From Cellulosimicrobium composti (GTDB lineage Bacteria > Actinomycetota > Actinomycetes > Actinomycetales > Cellulomonadaceae), in NCBI RefSeq assembly GCF_009711085.1, contig NZ_WMKA01000032.1, positions 1 to 44,938 on the forward strand: a stretch of DNA of 44,938 bases, read 5' to 3'. Each line of letters begins with the position of its first letter. Within the stretch, counting starts at the first letter, position 1. A program made the translations under genes and the position numbers. Below the pieces are notes generated by a model. That model was given only the letters and a program-made list of their open reading frames with translations, made no database searches and was not told where the DNA came from. Of this stretch, positions 33,740-42,740 are shown piece by piece.

Positions 33740-34963
33740 TCAGCCCGCCTCGGCCGGCGCGACGTCCTCGCCCGGCACCTCGGCGACGAGCTCCGGCACC
33801 CACGCGTCGCCGTCGGCCACGAGCCTGACCTGGTACATGGGCTGGACGAGCGCGTGGTCGGACGCGCGGACGGTCGTGGTGCCCTTGGGGCCTTCGAAGG
33901 TCCAGCCCTCGAGCGCGTCGACCATGGCGTCGACGTCGTCGCCGCCCTCCTCGATCGCGTGGACGATCATCTGCGCCGCGACGAACCCGTCGGGCGTGAA
34001 CAGGTCCGCCTGCTTGCCCGCTGCCTCGACGGACGCGAGCATCGCGGCCTCGACCTCGGTGCCGGCCGCGCCCGGGAAGTAGTGGTTGAGGAAGTCGACC
34101 TTGCTCGCGGCGGCGCCGTACGCGCCGTACGTCGCGACGTCGCCGAGCCCGGTGACGACCGTCGTCGAGTCGAGCACGCCCTGCTGGTCGAGGCCCTGCC
34201 ACATCGCGCCGGACGTGGCGCCCGCCCACGCGACGAACACGAGGTCCGGAGCGGCGTCGACGATCTGGTGCGCGAACGGCGTGAACTCCGTCGCGTCCTC
34301 GGGCACGAGCACGCTGCTGACGTTCGCGCCCTGCGCGCCGAGGACCGCCTCGACGGCCGCGAGGTTGCCCTGCCCGAACGCGTTGTCCTGCGCGAACACG
34401 ACGACCTCGGCGCCCTGCGGGTCGAGGAACGTGCCCGCTGTCGCGACGTCCTGGAGGGACTGGCGGCCCGAGCGGAACGTGTAGTCGTTGATGCCGGTCA
34501 GCGCGTCGACCGCGGCCGGGCCGGAGATGTAGAGGACCTTGTTCTGCTCGGCCTGCTCGGCCAGCTTGAGCGCGACGCCCGAGACGACGGTGCCGCCGAG
34601 GATCTGGTAGCCCTTGCCGATGAGGTCCTTCGCCTGGCCCACGGCCTTGTCGGGGTCGCCGCCGTCGTCGTGGAAGGTGACGTTGATCGGGCGGCCGTCG
34701 ACCTCGCCGGTGCCGCCCGTCGCGTGGTCGAGGCCGGCCTGGAAGCCCTCGTAGTAGGCCTCGCCGTACGCGGCGAGGGGGCCGGTCTTGGAGTAGATGA
34801 TGCCGACGTCGACCGGCTCGGCGCTGGCGCTCGACGCGCCGTCGGTCGCCTGGCTCGCGTCGCCGCCCGTCGCGTCGGTCGGCGCGCACGCGGCGAGCAC
34901 GAGGCTCGCCACCGCGAGCGTGGCGACGGCGAGTGCCGGCCGGTGGGACTTCTTCGTCCGCAT
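33740..34963 (-). CDS. livK: Liv-type substrate-binding lipoprotein
   Basis: A 407-aa extracellular binding protein, first gene of the operon. The signal peptide (MRTKKSHRPALAVATLAV) ends in the lipobox LAAC with Cys26 as lipid anchor, then a Ser/Thr/Asp-rich linker. The periplasmic-binding fold type I starts at VDVGIIYSKTGPLAAYGE; GRPINVTFHDDGGDPDKAV, ILGGTVVSG and VFAQDNAFGQGNLAAVEAVL are standard for this family. The family binds branched-chain amino acids, amides, urea or aromatic acids in known cases. Because all downstream catabolic genes act on 3-hydroxybutyrate, the likely ligand here is 3-hydroxybutyrate or a short oligomer. That is inference. Confidence 0.92.
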   Translation of the reverse strand: MRTKKSHRPALAVATLAVASLVLAACAPTDATGGDASQATDGASSASAEPVDVGIIYSKTGPLAAYGEAYYEGFQAGLDHATGGTGEVDGRPINVTFHDDGGDPDKAVGQAKDLIGKGYQILGGTVVSGVALKLAEQAEQNKVLYISGPAAVDALTGINDYTFRSGRQSLQDVATAGTFLDPQGAEVVVFAQDNAFGQGNLAAVEAVLGAQGANVSSVLVPEDATEFTPFAHQIVDAAPDLVFVAWAGATSGAMWQGLDQQGVLDSTTVVTGLGDVATYGAYGAAASKVDFLNHYFPGAAGTEVEAAMLASVEAAGKQADLFTPDGFVAAQMIVHAIEEGGDDVDAMVDALEGWTFEGPKGTTTVRASDHALVQPMYQVRLVADGDAWVPELVAEVPGEDVAPAEAG

Positions 34964-35013
34964 GACTTCGCCCTTCGTTGGGTGGTCCTGGGGGAGCGCC
35001 GCTCAAACATGAG

Positions 35014-35026
35014 AGGCGATTCAGGT
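35014..35026. promoter_or_regulatory. Operator candidate, copy 1 (livK side)
   Basis: AGGCGATTCAGGT lies just downstream of the predicted -10 element for the minus-strand operon, covering the expected transcription start. It matches the copy at 35123-35135 at 12 of 13 positions, in the same orientation. Confidence 0.55.
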
Positions 35027-35033
35027 TGCGGGA

Positions 35034-35063
35034 ATCATGGACGCGCGGCGGTCGCGGTGTCAA
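35034..35063 (-). promoter_or_regulatory. Promoter of the livK operon
   Basis: On the minus strand TTGACA (35063-35058) is followed after 18 bp by CATGAT (35039-35034). These fit a vegetative sigma factor promoter. The predicted start near 35027 leaves a leader of about 63 nt before ATG 34963. Confidence 0.6.
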
Positions 35064-35117
35064 CCCGGTGCCGCGTCGGCGGGGTCGCGACGCGAGGACC
35101 GTGCGCGGCACGAGATG

Positions 35118-35147
35118 TTGACAGGTGATTCAGGTCACACGTAACGT
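35118..35147 (+). promoter_or_regulatory. Promoter of the PHB depolymerase gene
   Basis: TTGACA (35118-35123) and TAACGT (35142-35147) are separated by 18 bp. The second 13-bp element (35123-35135) overlaps the -35 hexamer at its last base and fills the spacer. The leader to ATG 35233 is about 80 nt. Confidence 0.6.
35123..35135. promoter_or_regulatory. Operator candidate, copy 2 (depolymerase side)
   Basis: AGGTGATTCAGGT, one base different from copy 1 and 109 bp away from it. It lies between the -35 and -10 of the depolymerase promoter, a position where a bound repressor blocks RNA polymerase. GTGA-N6-TCAC forms a small inverted repeat across it. Confidence 0.55.
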
Positions 35148-35232
35148 CCGGTCCGCCCGGGTCCGGCGCGCGACGGAGCGCGCGGGCCGCGCTCCGCGCG
35201 GCCGGTGACCCGACCGCGACGTGGAGGTACAG

Positions 35233-36711
35233 ATGGTCCGGCACTCCCTCGCGCGGCGCGCCCGCCGCGCCGCCCTCGCCCTCGGCACCGCGGCCGCCGT
35301 CCTGCTCGCCCCGCTCGTGACGGCGCCCGCGGCCTCGGCCGCCGGCGCGTGGTCCCAGCGGACGGCGGGCGGCATGACGGTCGAGCTCTACCGCCCGACG
35401 ACGGCTCCCGCCCTGCCCGGCGGACGCGCGCTCATGGTCTCGCTGCACGGCTGCGTCCAGACGTCGCAGGTGCTGAAGAACGCGGGGAACTGGGCCGCGA
35501 CCGCGGACGAGCACGGGATGGTCGTCGCGATCCCCGCCGCGCCGAACGGCGGCGTCCTGCTCGGGTGCTGGGACTACTACGACACGAACCACAGCCGCAC
35601 GAACCCCGCGCGGCACGACGACAACCTGCTCGACCTCGTCTCGGCGCTGCTCGCGGACCCGTCCCTCGGCATCGACCCGGACCAGGTGTACGTGAGCGGG
35701 CTGTCGTCGGGCGGCGGCCAGGCCATGGTCATGGGGTGCCTCGCACCCGACGTGTTCGCCGGCGTCGGGATCGCCGCGGGGCCCACGGTCGGCACGACGT
35801 CGGGCCAGATCGGGAGCGTCGCGACGTCGCTCGCCCAGGCGCGCTCGACGTGCCGCACCTTCGCCGGGTCCCACGCCGCGGGCTTCGACACGCAGGTGAC
35901 GTCCGTCGTGTTCGGCAGCGCCGACACGACCGTCGCGACCGGGTACGGGACGCTCAACGCCCAGGTCATGGCGGACCTCTACGGCGCCACGACGACGTCG
36001 TCGTTCTCGCTCGCCGGGCTCGCGGGGACCAACACCGCCGGCTCGGGCTCGCTCTGGTCCGACGCCGACGGCCCGCGCGTCTCGCTGATCCGGAACACGG
36101 GGCTCGCGCACGCGTGGCCCGCGGGCGGCGGCCCCGGCGGGTCGTACGTCTCGACGAACAGCGTCGACTACCCGGCGTACCTCACCGACTTCCTCTTCGA
36201 GAACAACCGGCGCGTCGACCGCGACCCGGACCCCGACCCGGACGTCACGGCGCCGTCGGTCACGATCACGTCGCCGGCGGACGGCGCGACGGTCGCCGGG
36301 ACCGCGCGCGTCGAGGTCGCGGCGTCCGACGACCGCGGCGTGGACCGCGTCGAGCTCAGCGTCGACGGCGCCGCGCTCGCCACGCTGCGGACCGCGCCGT
36401 ACGCGCACGACTGGGACACGACGGCGCTGCCCGCCGGCTCGCACGTGCTCGCGGCGCGCGCGGTCGACGCGGCGGGCAACGCGGCCACGACGCAGGTCAC
36501 GGTGACGGTCGAGTCGCCGACCGGGCCGTGGTGCGGGACGGCGACCAACGCGCAGCACCAGGCGGCCGGCCGCGCGGTCTCCTACGGCGTGAACCCGTAC
36601 AACCCGTACTACGCCGTGGGCTCGCTCGCGTACCTCGGGCTCGGCGACGCGACGGTCACGACGCTGCGCGAGGTCGTGCCGGGACGGTTCGAGGTCGCCG
36701 CCGCCTGCTGA
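35233..36711 (+). CDS. Secreted poly(3-hydroxybutyrate) depolymerase
   Basis: A 492-aa exported esterase; ATG 35233 has GGAGGT four bases upstream. The signal peptide (about 1-36) has an Arg-rich start and AASA cleavage region. The Esterase_phb catalytic domain (about 40-325) shows VSLHGCVQTSQV near residue 70, the nucleophile Ser158 in YVSGLSSGGGQAM, Asp231 in GSADTTV, and His293 in TGLAHAWPAGG. After an Asp-Pro linker comes an Ig-like domain (about 340-427) and a C-terminal module (about 433-492: HQAAGRAVSYG, LGLGDATVTTLRE, with a Cys at each end) of the type found at the end of PHB depolymerases, probably binding polymer. It would release 3-hydroxybutyrate and oligomers outside the cell. 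It is divergent from the importer operon. Confidence 0.9.
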   Translation: MVRHSLARRARRAALALGTAAAVLLAPLVTAPAASAAGAWSQRTAGGMTVELYRPTTAPALPGGRALMVSLHGCVQTSQVLKNAGNWAATADEHGMVVAIPAAPNGGVLLGCWDYYDTNHSRTNPARHDDNLLDLVSALLADPSLGIDPDQVYVSGLSSGGGQAMVMGCLAPDVFAGVGIAAGPTVGTTSGQIGSVATSLAQARSTCRTFAGSHAAGFDTQVTSVVFGSADTTVATGYGTLNAQVMADLYGATTTSSFSLAGLAGTNTAGSGSLWSDADGPRVSLIRNTGLAHAWPAGGGPGGSYVSTNSVDYPAYLTDFLFENNRRVDRDPDPDPDVTAPSVTITSPADGATVAGTARVEVAASDDRGVDRVELSVDGAALATLRTAPYAHDWDTTALPAGSHVLAARAVDAAGNAATTQVTVTVESPTGPWCGTATNAQHQAAGRAVSYGVNPYNPYYAVGSLAYLGLGDATVTTLREVVPGRFEVAAAC

Positions 36712-36723
36712 CGCGGGCGGCGG

Positions 36724-38046
36724 TCAGTGCTCGAGGCGGTCCTTCTCGTCGCCGATGAGGTCGGTCACGTCGTCGGGCAGGTCGTCGAGGTTCATGTCGT
36801 TCGTGCGTGCGCGCCGGGCGTCCCAGCGCAGCGCGACGCCGGCGAGCGCGGCGGCGATCGTCGACGCGGCGAGGACGGCGATCTTCGCGCCGTCGGTGTG
36901 CGTCGAGTCGGGGAAGGACAGCTCCGTGATGAGGAGGGACACGGTGAACCCGATGCCGCCGAGGAGGCCGACGGGGAAGAGGTCGCGCACCCCGATGCCC
37001 GGCGCGAGCCGCAGCGGCGTGAGCCGCGTGACGAGCGCCGTCGTGCCGAGCACGCCGGCGAGCTTGCCCACGACGAGGCCGAGCACGATCGCGAGGACGA
37101 CGGGCTGGCCGAGCACCTCGGTCCCGCCGCCCACGAACGTGACGCCCGCGGCGAAGAACGCGAAGACGGGCAGGGCCACGCCCTGCGAGAAGGGGCGCAG
37201 GGTGTGCTCGAAGCGGTGCGTGCGCGACTCCGCCTCGCCGTGCACCGCGATCGCCGGGACGGTGAAGCCGAGCAGGACGCCCGCGATGGTCGCGTGCACG
37301 CCGGACTCGTGCACGAGCACCCACGCGACGACGGCGACGGGGAGCAGGAGCCACCACCGCGTGCGGCGCGCGCGCACGAGGACCGCGAACAGCGCGACCG
37401 CGACGAGCGCGAGGCCGAGCAGGCCCACGCGCAGGTCGGCGGTGTAGAAGACGGCGATGACGACGATCGCGAGCAGGTCGTCCACGACGGCGAGCGTGAG
37501 GAGGAACGTGCGGATCGCGACGGGCAGGCCGCGGCCGAACACGGCGAGCACGGCGAGCGCGAACGCGATGTCCGTGGCCGTGGGGATCGCCCAGCCGTGC
37601 AGCGCGCCGTCGTCGCCGGCGAGCAGGACGACGGCCGCGAAGATCAGCGCCGGGACCGCCATGCCGCCGACGGCGGCGAGCATCGGCACCCCGGCCTGCC
37701 GCGGGCTGCGCAGGCTGCCCGCGACGAACTCCTGCTTGAGCTCGACGCCGACGACGAAGAAGAAGATCGCGAGCAGGCCGTCGGCCGCCCACGCCCCGAG
37801 GGTGAGGTCCAGGTGCAGCGGCAGCGGGCCGAGCGAGGCCGGCCCGACGACCGTCTCGGACAGCGCGGTGTACGCGTCGCGCCACGGCGAGTTCGCCCAG
37901 AGGAGCGCGAGCGCGGCCGCGCCGATGAGCAGCGCGCCGCCCGTGGTCTCACGGCTCACCCATCGGCGCAGCCTGGCGCGCCACGAGGACGCGGGCGCGG
38001 CGGACGGGGCGGCCGACGGGCCGGAGGGCAGGGGGGCGTGGGTCAT
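36724..38046 (-). CDS. nhaA: Na+/H+ antiporter NhaA
   Basis: A 440-aa NhaA antiporter, exchanging sodium for protons at the inner membrane. ATG 38046 has AGGAG five bases upstream. About 11-12 membrane segments are visible. LLAIFFFVVGVELKQEF, ALHGWAIPTATDIAFALAVL and LAVVDDLLAIVVIAVFY (the two essential aspartates) are the family hallmarks; FAFFAAGVTF and LLGGIGFTVSLLITEL follow. The N-terminal 25 residues are Pro/Ala/Ser-rich and the C terminus is long and acidic (NLDDLPDDVTDLIGDEKD). It is convergent with the depolymerase gene, 12 bp apart. Confidence 0.95.
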   Translation of the reverse strand: MTHAPLPSGPSAAPSAAPASSWRARLRRWVSRETTGGALLIGAAALALLWANSPWRDAYTALSETVVGPASLGPLPLHLDLTLGAWAADGLLAIFFFVVGVELKQEFVAGSLRSPRQAGVPMLAAVGGMAVPALIFAAVVLLAGDDGALHGWAIPTATDIAFALAVLAVFGRGLPVAIRTFLLTLAVVDDLLAIVVIAVFYTADLRVGLLGLALVAVALFAVLVRARRTRWWLLLPVAVVAWVLVHESGVHATIAGVLLGFTVPAIAVHGEAESRTHRFEHTLRPFSQGVALPVFAFFAAGVTFVGGGTEVLGQPVVLAIVLGLVVGKLAGVLGTTALVTRLTPLRLAPGIGVRDLFPVGLLGGIGFTVSLLITELSFPDSTHTDGAKIAVLAASTIAAALAGVALRWDARRARTNDMNLDDLPDDVTDLIGDEKDRLEH

Positions 38047-38252
38047 CGTGCTCCTGGGGTCGCGGACGTGTCGCACGGTCCGCGCACGCGAGCCGTGGCC
38101 GACCAGACTTCCCGGCACACCGTCCTCGATCCTACGCGGTGGGTACCTCTCGCGACCGACGTGCCCGGATGACGATCCTCCGCGCGGACGGCGTCACCCG
38201 CATCGCGCACGCGGCAGGTGCAGGGCGTGCGGCGCGTCACGCCTCCGGTCGG

Positions 38253-38807
38253 TCAGTCGGGCGTCTCCTCCGCGAGGGCGAGGAGGCGGGTGACGGTGTT
38301 CCAGTTGCGTCCGGTCACCGGGGTCCCGGCGGCCTTCGACAGGACCGGCGTCGTGAGCCTCGAGCGGCCGATGCCGTCGGGGTAGGCGACGTACAGGACG
38401 CCGTTCGCGACCGCCGCGCGCTCCGTGCCGTCGCGACCCTCGAGCGCGGCGGCGGCGTCCGGGGCGACCGGGTGCTCGCCGACGAGCACCTGGAGGGCCG
38501 CGGGACGCTCCTCGGCGTCGTCGGGGAGGGGGTTGCCGCGCACGATCTTGCGCAGGCGCTCGGCCGTGAGCACGGCGACCGCCGTGTCGACGTCGAAGCG
38601 CTCGGCGACGCCCCGGCGCACGAGGCGCGCGACGTCGTCGGGCGACGACGCCCCCGACGTCCCCGGCGCGACGACGAGGTTCCCGCTGTTGACGACCGTG
38701 CGGGCGCGCGCGAGGCCGAGGTCGCCCGCGAGGTCGCGGAGCGCGGTCGACGGGACCTTGCGCCCGCCGACGTTCACCGCGAACAGCAGCGCGACGTACG
38801 CGGTCAC
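38253..38807 (-). CDS. DUF1697 family protein
   Basis: A 184-aa protein from GTG 38807, which overlaps the amidase stop (GTGA). VALLFAVNVGGRKVPSTALRDLAGDLGL and RTVVNSGNLVVA are the DUF1697 start, LPDDAEERPAALQVLV the centre, and NGVLYVAYPDGIGRSRLTTPVLSKAAGTPVTGRNWNTVTRLLAL the typical end. The family is small, cytoplasmic and without known function. It may be co-transcribed with the amidase. Confidence 0.88.
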   Translation of the reverse strand: MTAYVALLFAVNVGGRKVPSTALRDLAGDLGLARARTVVNSGNLVVAPGTSGASSPDDVARLVRRGVAERFDVDTAVAVLTAERLRKIVRGNPLPDDAEERPAALQVLVGEHPVAPDAAAALEGRDGTERAAVANGVLYVAYPDGIGRSRLTTPVLSKAAGTPVTGRNWNTVTRLLALAEETPD

Positions 38808-40255
38808 GGGAGCACCGGCCGGCGGTCGGACCAGGGTGCGGCCTCCTCGAGGCGCGCCGCGAGGTCGAGGAGCAGCGCGTCGTCGCCGTGGTCGGCGCCG
38901 AGCATGACGCCGACGGGGACGGTGCGCTGCGCGTGCCCGGGGTCGGCGACGCGCGCCTCGCCGAGCGGCAGCGAGATCGCCGGCCGGCCGGTGAGGTTCC
39001 ACACGCTCGTCCAGGGCGTGAAGGCGGTCTGCGCCGCGAAGTCGCCCGCCGGGTCGTCGTCGAGGCGCTGGCTCCCGACGAGCGCGGGCGGCTGGGCGAG
39101 CGTGGGGGACAGCACGACGTCGACGCCCTCCCACGCGACGGCGACGTCGCGCGCGAGCCGCTGGACCTCGGCCAGCGCCGTCGCGTACGCGAGCCCGCTC
39201 ACGGCGCGGCCCCGCTCGCGCAGCCAGCGGGTGAGGGGGACGAGCAGGTGCTCGCGGTCGGGCGGGACCGGCGCCTGGAGCGCGCCGACCGACCACAGGG
39301 CCGCGAACGCGTCCCACCGCTCGGCCGCGAAGGGCGGCGGGATCTCGACGACGTCGTGCCCGAGCTCGCCCAGCAGGGCCGCGGTGGCGCGCGCGACGCC
39401 GGCGCACGCGGGGTGGACGGGCGCGTCCGCGGCGATCACCGGGTCGAGCAGCAGCCCGACGCGCAGCGGTCGCCCCGACGGTGCCGCACGCCGGCGTGCG
39501 GTGAACGTGTCGCCCGGCCAGGGGTGCGCGAGCACGTCGAGGAACGCCGCGGCGTCGCGCACCGTGCGCGTGAGGACGCCGTGCGTCGCGAGGCCTGCGC
39601 CGTCGACCCCGTACGGACCGGGGCTCACGAGGCCGCGCGAGGGCTTGAGCCCCACGAGCCCGCACGCGCTCGCCGGGATCCGCAGGGACCCGCCGCCGTC
39701 GCTGCCGTGGGCCACGGGCACGACGCGCGCCGCGACCGCGGCGGCCGCGCCGCCGCTCGACCCGCCCGCGGACCGCGCGAGGTCCCACGGCGTGCGGGCG
39801 GTCGGCCCGACGTCGGGCTCGGTGTAGCACGGCAGGCCGAGCTCCGGCGTCGAGGTCTTGCCGACCATGACCGTGCCCGCGGTGCGCAGGAGCGTGACGA
39901 CCCCGTCGTCGTCCGGCGGGAGGAACGGGTCGATCGCGGCGGACCCGGCGCGCATCGGCACGCCCGCGACCGTCGTGAGGTCCTTGACCGGGCACGGGAC
40001 GCCGAGGAACGGGGGCAGGGCGCCGGGCTCGTCGACGGTCCCGTCGCGGCGCGCGGCGACGAGGGCGGCCTCCGCGGCGAGGGCCTGCGTCCGCGCGAGG
40101 TCCGGCGCCAGCGTGGTGAACGCGCCGACCGCCGCGCCGGCGTGCTCGGCGGCGTCGAGCGTGGCGTCGAGGACGTCGGCGGGGGACGCGTCGCCCGCGC
40201 GCAGCGAGCGCGCCAGGGCCGTCGCGTCGAGGTCGAGGAGCTCGGAGACGCTCAT
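38804..40255 (-). CDS. Amidase signature family hydrolase
   Basis: A 483-aa amidase. The Ser-cis-Ser-Lys triad is visible: Lys in GVPCPVKDLTTVAG, the two serines in RSAGGSSGGAAAAVAA and GSDGGGSLRIPAS. ACGLVGLKPSRGLVSPGP and NLTGRPAISLPLG are the remaining family motifs. It hydrolyses an amide bond of a small molecule; which one cannot be told. Start ATG 40255. Transcription begins in the 208-bp space shared with the divergent PadR gene, so the palindrome there could also affect it. Confidence 0.93.
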   Translation of the reverse strand: MSVSELLDLDATALARSLRAGDASPADVLDATLDAAEHAGAAVGAFTTLAPDLARTQALAAEAALVAARRDGTVDEPGALPPFLGVPCPVKDLTTVAGVPMRAGSAAIDPFLPPDDDGVVTLLRTAGTVMVGKTSTPELGLPCYTEPDVGPTARTPWDLARSAGGSSGGAAAAVAARVVPVAHGSDGGGSLRIPASACGLVGLKPSRGLVSPGPYGVDGAGLATHGVLTRTVRDAAAFLDVLAHPWPGDTFTARRRAAPSGRPLRVGLLLDPVIAADAPVHPACAGVARATAALLGELGHDVVEIPPPFAAERWDAFAALWSVGALQAPVPPDREHLLVPLTRWLRERGRAVSGLAYATALAEVQRLARDVAVAWEGVDVVLSPTLAQPPALVGSQRLDDDPAGDFAAQTAFTPWTSVWNLTGRPAISLPLGEARVADPGHAQRTVPVGVMLGADHGDDALLLDLAARLEEAAPWSDRRPVLP

Positions 40256-40345
40256 GGGCGACGACGCTACGCCCGCCCGCCGCTCGTGTCCCGTCCGCCG
40301 TCGGGCTGGACGCCCGGGACGTCGACACGGCGCAGCCGCGCGCGT

Positions 40346-40363
40346 ATATTCCGATCGGAATAT
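40346..40363. promoter_or_regulatory. Perfect 18-bp palindrome, PadR operator candidate
   Basis: ATATTCCGATCGGAATAT is self-complementary and stands out as AT-rich in this DNA. It is 100 bp upstream of the PadR gene and 91 bp from the amidase start. TATATT within it may be part of a promoter. A second TATTCC occurs at its right edge (40361-40366). Confidence 0.7.
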
Positions 40364-40463
40364 TCCGTGCGGGCCGATCGCGACCCGTCTCCCCGGACCG
40401 CCATGACCGGGCCGCCGACGCGGCCCCGGCGGCGCCGGGCACCCGAGCCCGGAGAGGAGGACC

Positions 40464-41081
40464 GTGCCCGCACCACGACTGAGCCCCGCGGCCACCCTCG
40501 TGCTCGCCGTGCTCCGCGAGGAGCCGATGCACCCCTACGAGATCCTCGTGCGGCTGCGCAAGCGGCGCGACGACCGGCTCGTGCGGCTCAACCCCGGCGC
40601 CGTCTACCACGCGGTCGACCGCCTCGAGCGCGACGGGCTCGTCGAGCGCGCGGGCGTCGACCGCGACGGCAACCGCCCCGAGCGCACCGTCTACGCGATC
40701 ACCCCCGCGGGGGTCGCGGCGCACGAGGCGCGCACGCGCGAGCTCGTGCGCGACACCCCGCCCGAGCACCCGTCGTTCCCCGTCGGCCTCGCGCTCGTGC
40801 ACGACCTCCCGCTCGACGACGCGCTCGCCCTGCTGCGCGAGCGCCGGGCCGCGCTCGCCGCGGCCGTCGCCGGGCAGCGCGAGCGCCTCGACGCCGTGGT
40901 CGCGCGCGGTCTCCCGCGTCGTCTCGTGCTCGACGCGTACTACGAGCTCCACCAGACCGACGCCGAGATCGCCTGGCTCGACGCGACGATCGCCGACCTC
41001 GGGTCGGGCGCGCTGAGCTGGACCGACGAGCCTGCGCCCGCCTTCCGCCACCGCACGACCCCACCTCAGGAGACCTCGTGA
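40464..41081 (+). CDS. PadR-family regulator
   Basis: A 205-aa PadR regulator; GTG 40464 with GGAGAGGAGGA upstream. The winged helix is LVLAVLREEPMHPYEILVRLRKRR, RLNPGAVYHAVDRLERDGLVE and RTVYAITPAG. The C-terminal half has the long dimerisation helices (LRERRAALAAAVAGQRERLDAVV; ELHQTDAEIAWLDATIADL). It overlaps the MFS exporter gene by 4 bp (GTGA), the usual arrangement in which PadR represses the drug exporter next to it. The palindrome at 40346 is the natural operator. Confidence 0.92.
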   Translation: MPAPRLSPAATLVLAVLREEPMHPYEILVRLRKRRDDRLVRLNPGAVYHAVDRLERDGLVERAGVDRDGNRPERTVYAITPAGVAAHEARTRELVRDTPPEHPSFPVGLALVHDLPLDDALALLRERRAALAAAVAGQRERLDAVVARGLPRRLVLDAYYELHQTDAEIAWLDATIADLGSGALSWTDEPAPAFRHRTTPPQETS

Positions 41082-42720
41082 CCACTCCCGCCCCGGGCGG
41101 CGCCGCCGCGGCACCGGCCACCGCGAGCTCGGGCTCGCGCGTCGTGCCCCTCGTCGACCTCCACGGCCGCAGCGCCTGGAGCATCCTGCCGCCGCTGATC
41201 CTCGGCTTCTTCATGATCATGGTCGACACCACGATCGTGAACATCGCCGTCCCCACGCTCCAGACCGAGCTCGACGCGTCGCTCGTCGCGGTGGGCTGGG
41301 TGAACAGCGCGTACCTGCTGTCCTACGCCGTGCTGCTCCTGCTCGCGGGCCGCCTGGGCGACCGGTACGGCCCCAAGCCGGTGTTCGTCGTCGGGCTCGC
41401 GGTGTTCACGCTCGCGTCCGCGTGGTGCGGCCTCTCCGGCTCGATCGGCATGCTCGTCGCGGCCCGCGTCGTGCAGGGCGTCGGCGCCGCGCTCATGACG
41501 CCGCAGACGATGGCGATGATCACGCGCGTCTTCCCGCCCCGGCAGCGCGGCGCGGCGATGGGCCTGTGGGGCGCCACGGCGGGCGTCGCGACCATCGCCG
41601 GGCCGCTGCTCGGCGGCCTGTTCGTCGAGTCGTGGGGCTGGGAGTGGATCTTCTTCGTCAACGTCCCGGTCGGGGTCGTCGCGCTCTGGCTCGCGCTCGT
41701 GCGGCTCCCGCGCCTCGCGACGAACAAGCGCACGTTCGACGTCGTCGGGGTCGTCCTGTCGGTCGTCGGTCTCTTCGCGCTCGTGTTCGGTCTGCAGGAG
41801 GGCGAGACGTACGCGTGGGGGACCATCGCGGGGCCCGTCACGGTGTGGGGCGTGATCGGCGCGGGCGTGCTCGTCCTCGTGGGCTTCGTGCTGTGGCAGC
41901 GCCGGCTCGGCGACGGCGCGCTGCTGCCGCTGCGGCTGTTCCGCTCGCGCAACTTCTCGCTCGCGAACGTCGCGGGCATGTCCGTGTCGTTCGCGATGAT
42001 CGGCATCTTCTCCCGCTGACGATCTTCCTGCAGTCCATCCTCGGCCTGTCACCCCTGCACGCCGCGCTCGTCAACCTGCCGGGGTCGCTCGTGTCCGGGA
42101 TCGTCGCGCCGCTCGCCGGCCGCCTGTCCGACCGCGTGCCCGCCAAGTGGGTCGTGGCGACCGGGTTCGGCGTCCTCGCGGTCGCGATCGGCTGGCTGGC
42201 CGCGGTCGTCCGCCCCGAGGTGCCGGTCGTCACGGTCGTGCTCCCCATGACGCTCTTCGGCATCGGCACGGGCTGCGTGTTCTCGCCGCTCGCGAACCTC
42301 GCGACCTCCGGGCTCGACCAGCGCACCGCGGGCGCGGGCGCCGGCGCGTTCAACACCACGCGCCAGGTGGGCGGCGTGATCGGGTCGGCCGCGATCGTCG
42401 CGACGCTCACCGCGCGGCTCGCGGTCGAGCTCCCCGCGGCCGCGCGGCAGGCCGCCGCGTCGCTCCCCGAGCAGGTGCGCGGGCCGTTCGTCGAGGGCTT
42501 CTCCGGGGCGGGCTCGCTCCAGGCCGGCGCGGGCGGGTCGTTCGACCTCCCGGCCGGCGTGCCCGACGACGTCGCGCGCCAGGTGGGCGAGGCCGCGACG
42601 GCCGCGTTCCACCAGGGGTTCGCGACCGCCGTCGGGCAGACCCTCGCCGTGACCGCGGCCGTGCTCGTCCTCGGGTTCGTGTGCGCGGTCGCGATGTCGG
42701 CGCGGCACGTCGAGCACTGA
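41078..42720 (+). pseudogene. DHA2-type MFS multidrug exporter with frameshift
   Basis: A 14-span drug exporter of the DHA2 group. The first part (41078-42019) runs from LPPLILGFFMIMVDTTIVNIAVPTL through GRLGDRYGPK (motif A) and VVQGVGAALMTPQTMAM to NVAGMSVSFAMIGIF, then hits TGA at 42017. In the next frame the family sequence continues without loss: LPLTIFLQSILGLSPLHAAL to AMSARHVEH at 42718. One missing base near 42008-42013, in the codon between TTC and CCG, explains the break. Joined, the protein would be about 547 aa, normal for the family. No other damage is visible, so this may be a sequencing error. It is co-transcribed with the PadR gene. Confidence 0.8.
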
Positions 42721-42740
42721 CCGCGGGACGGGGACGTGAA

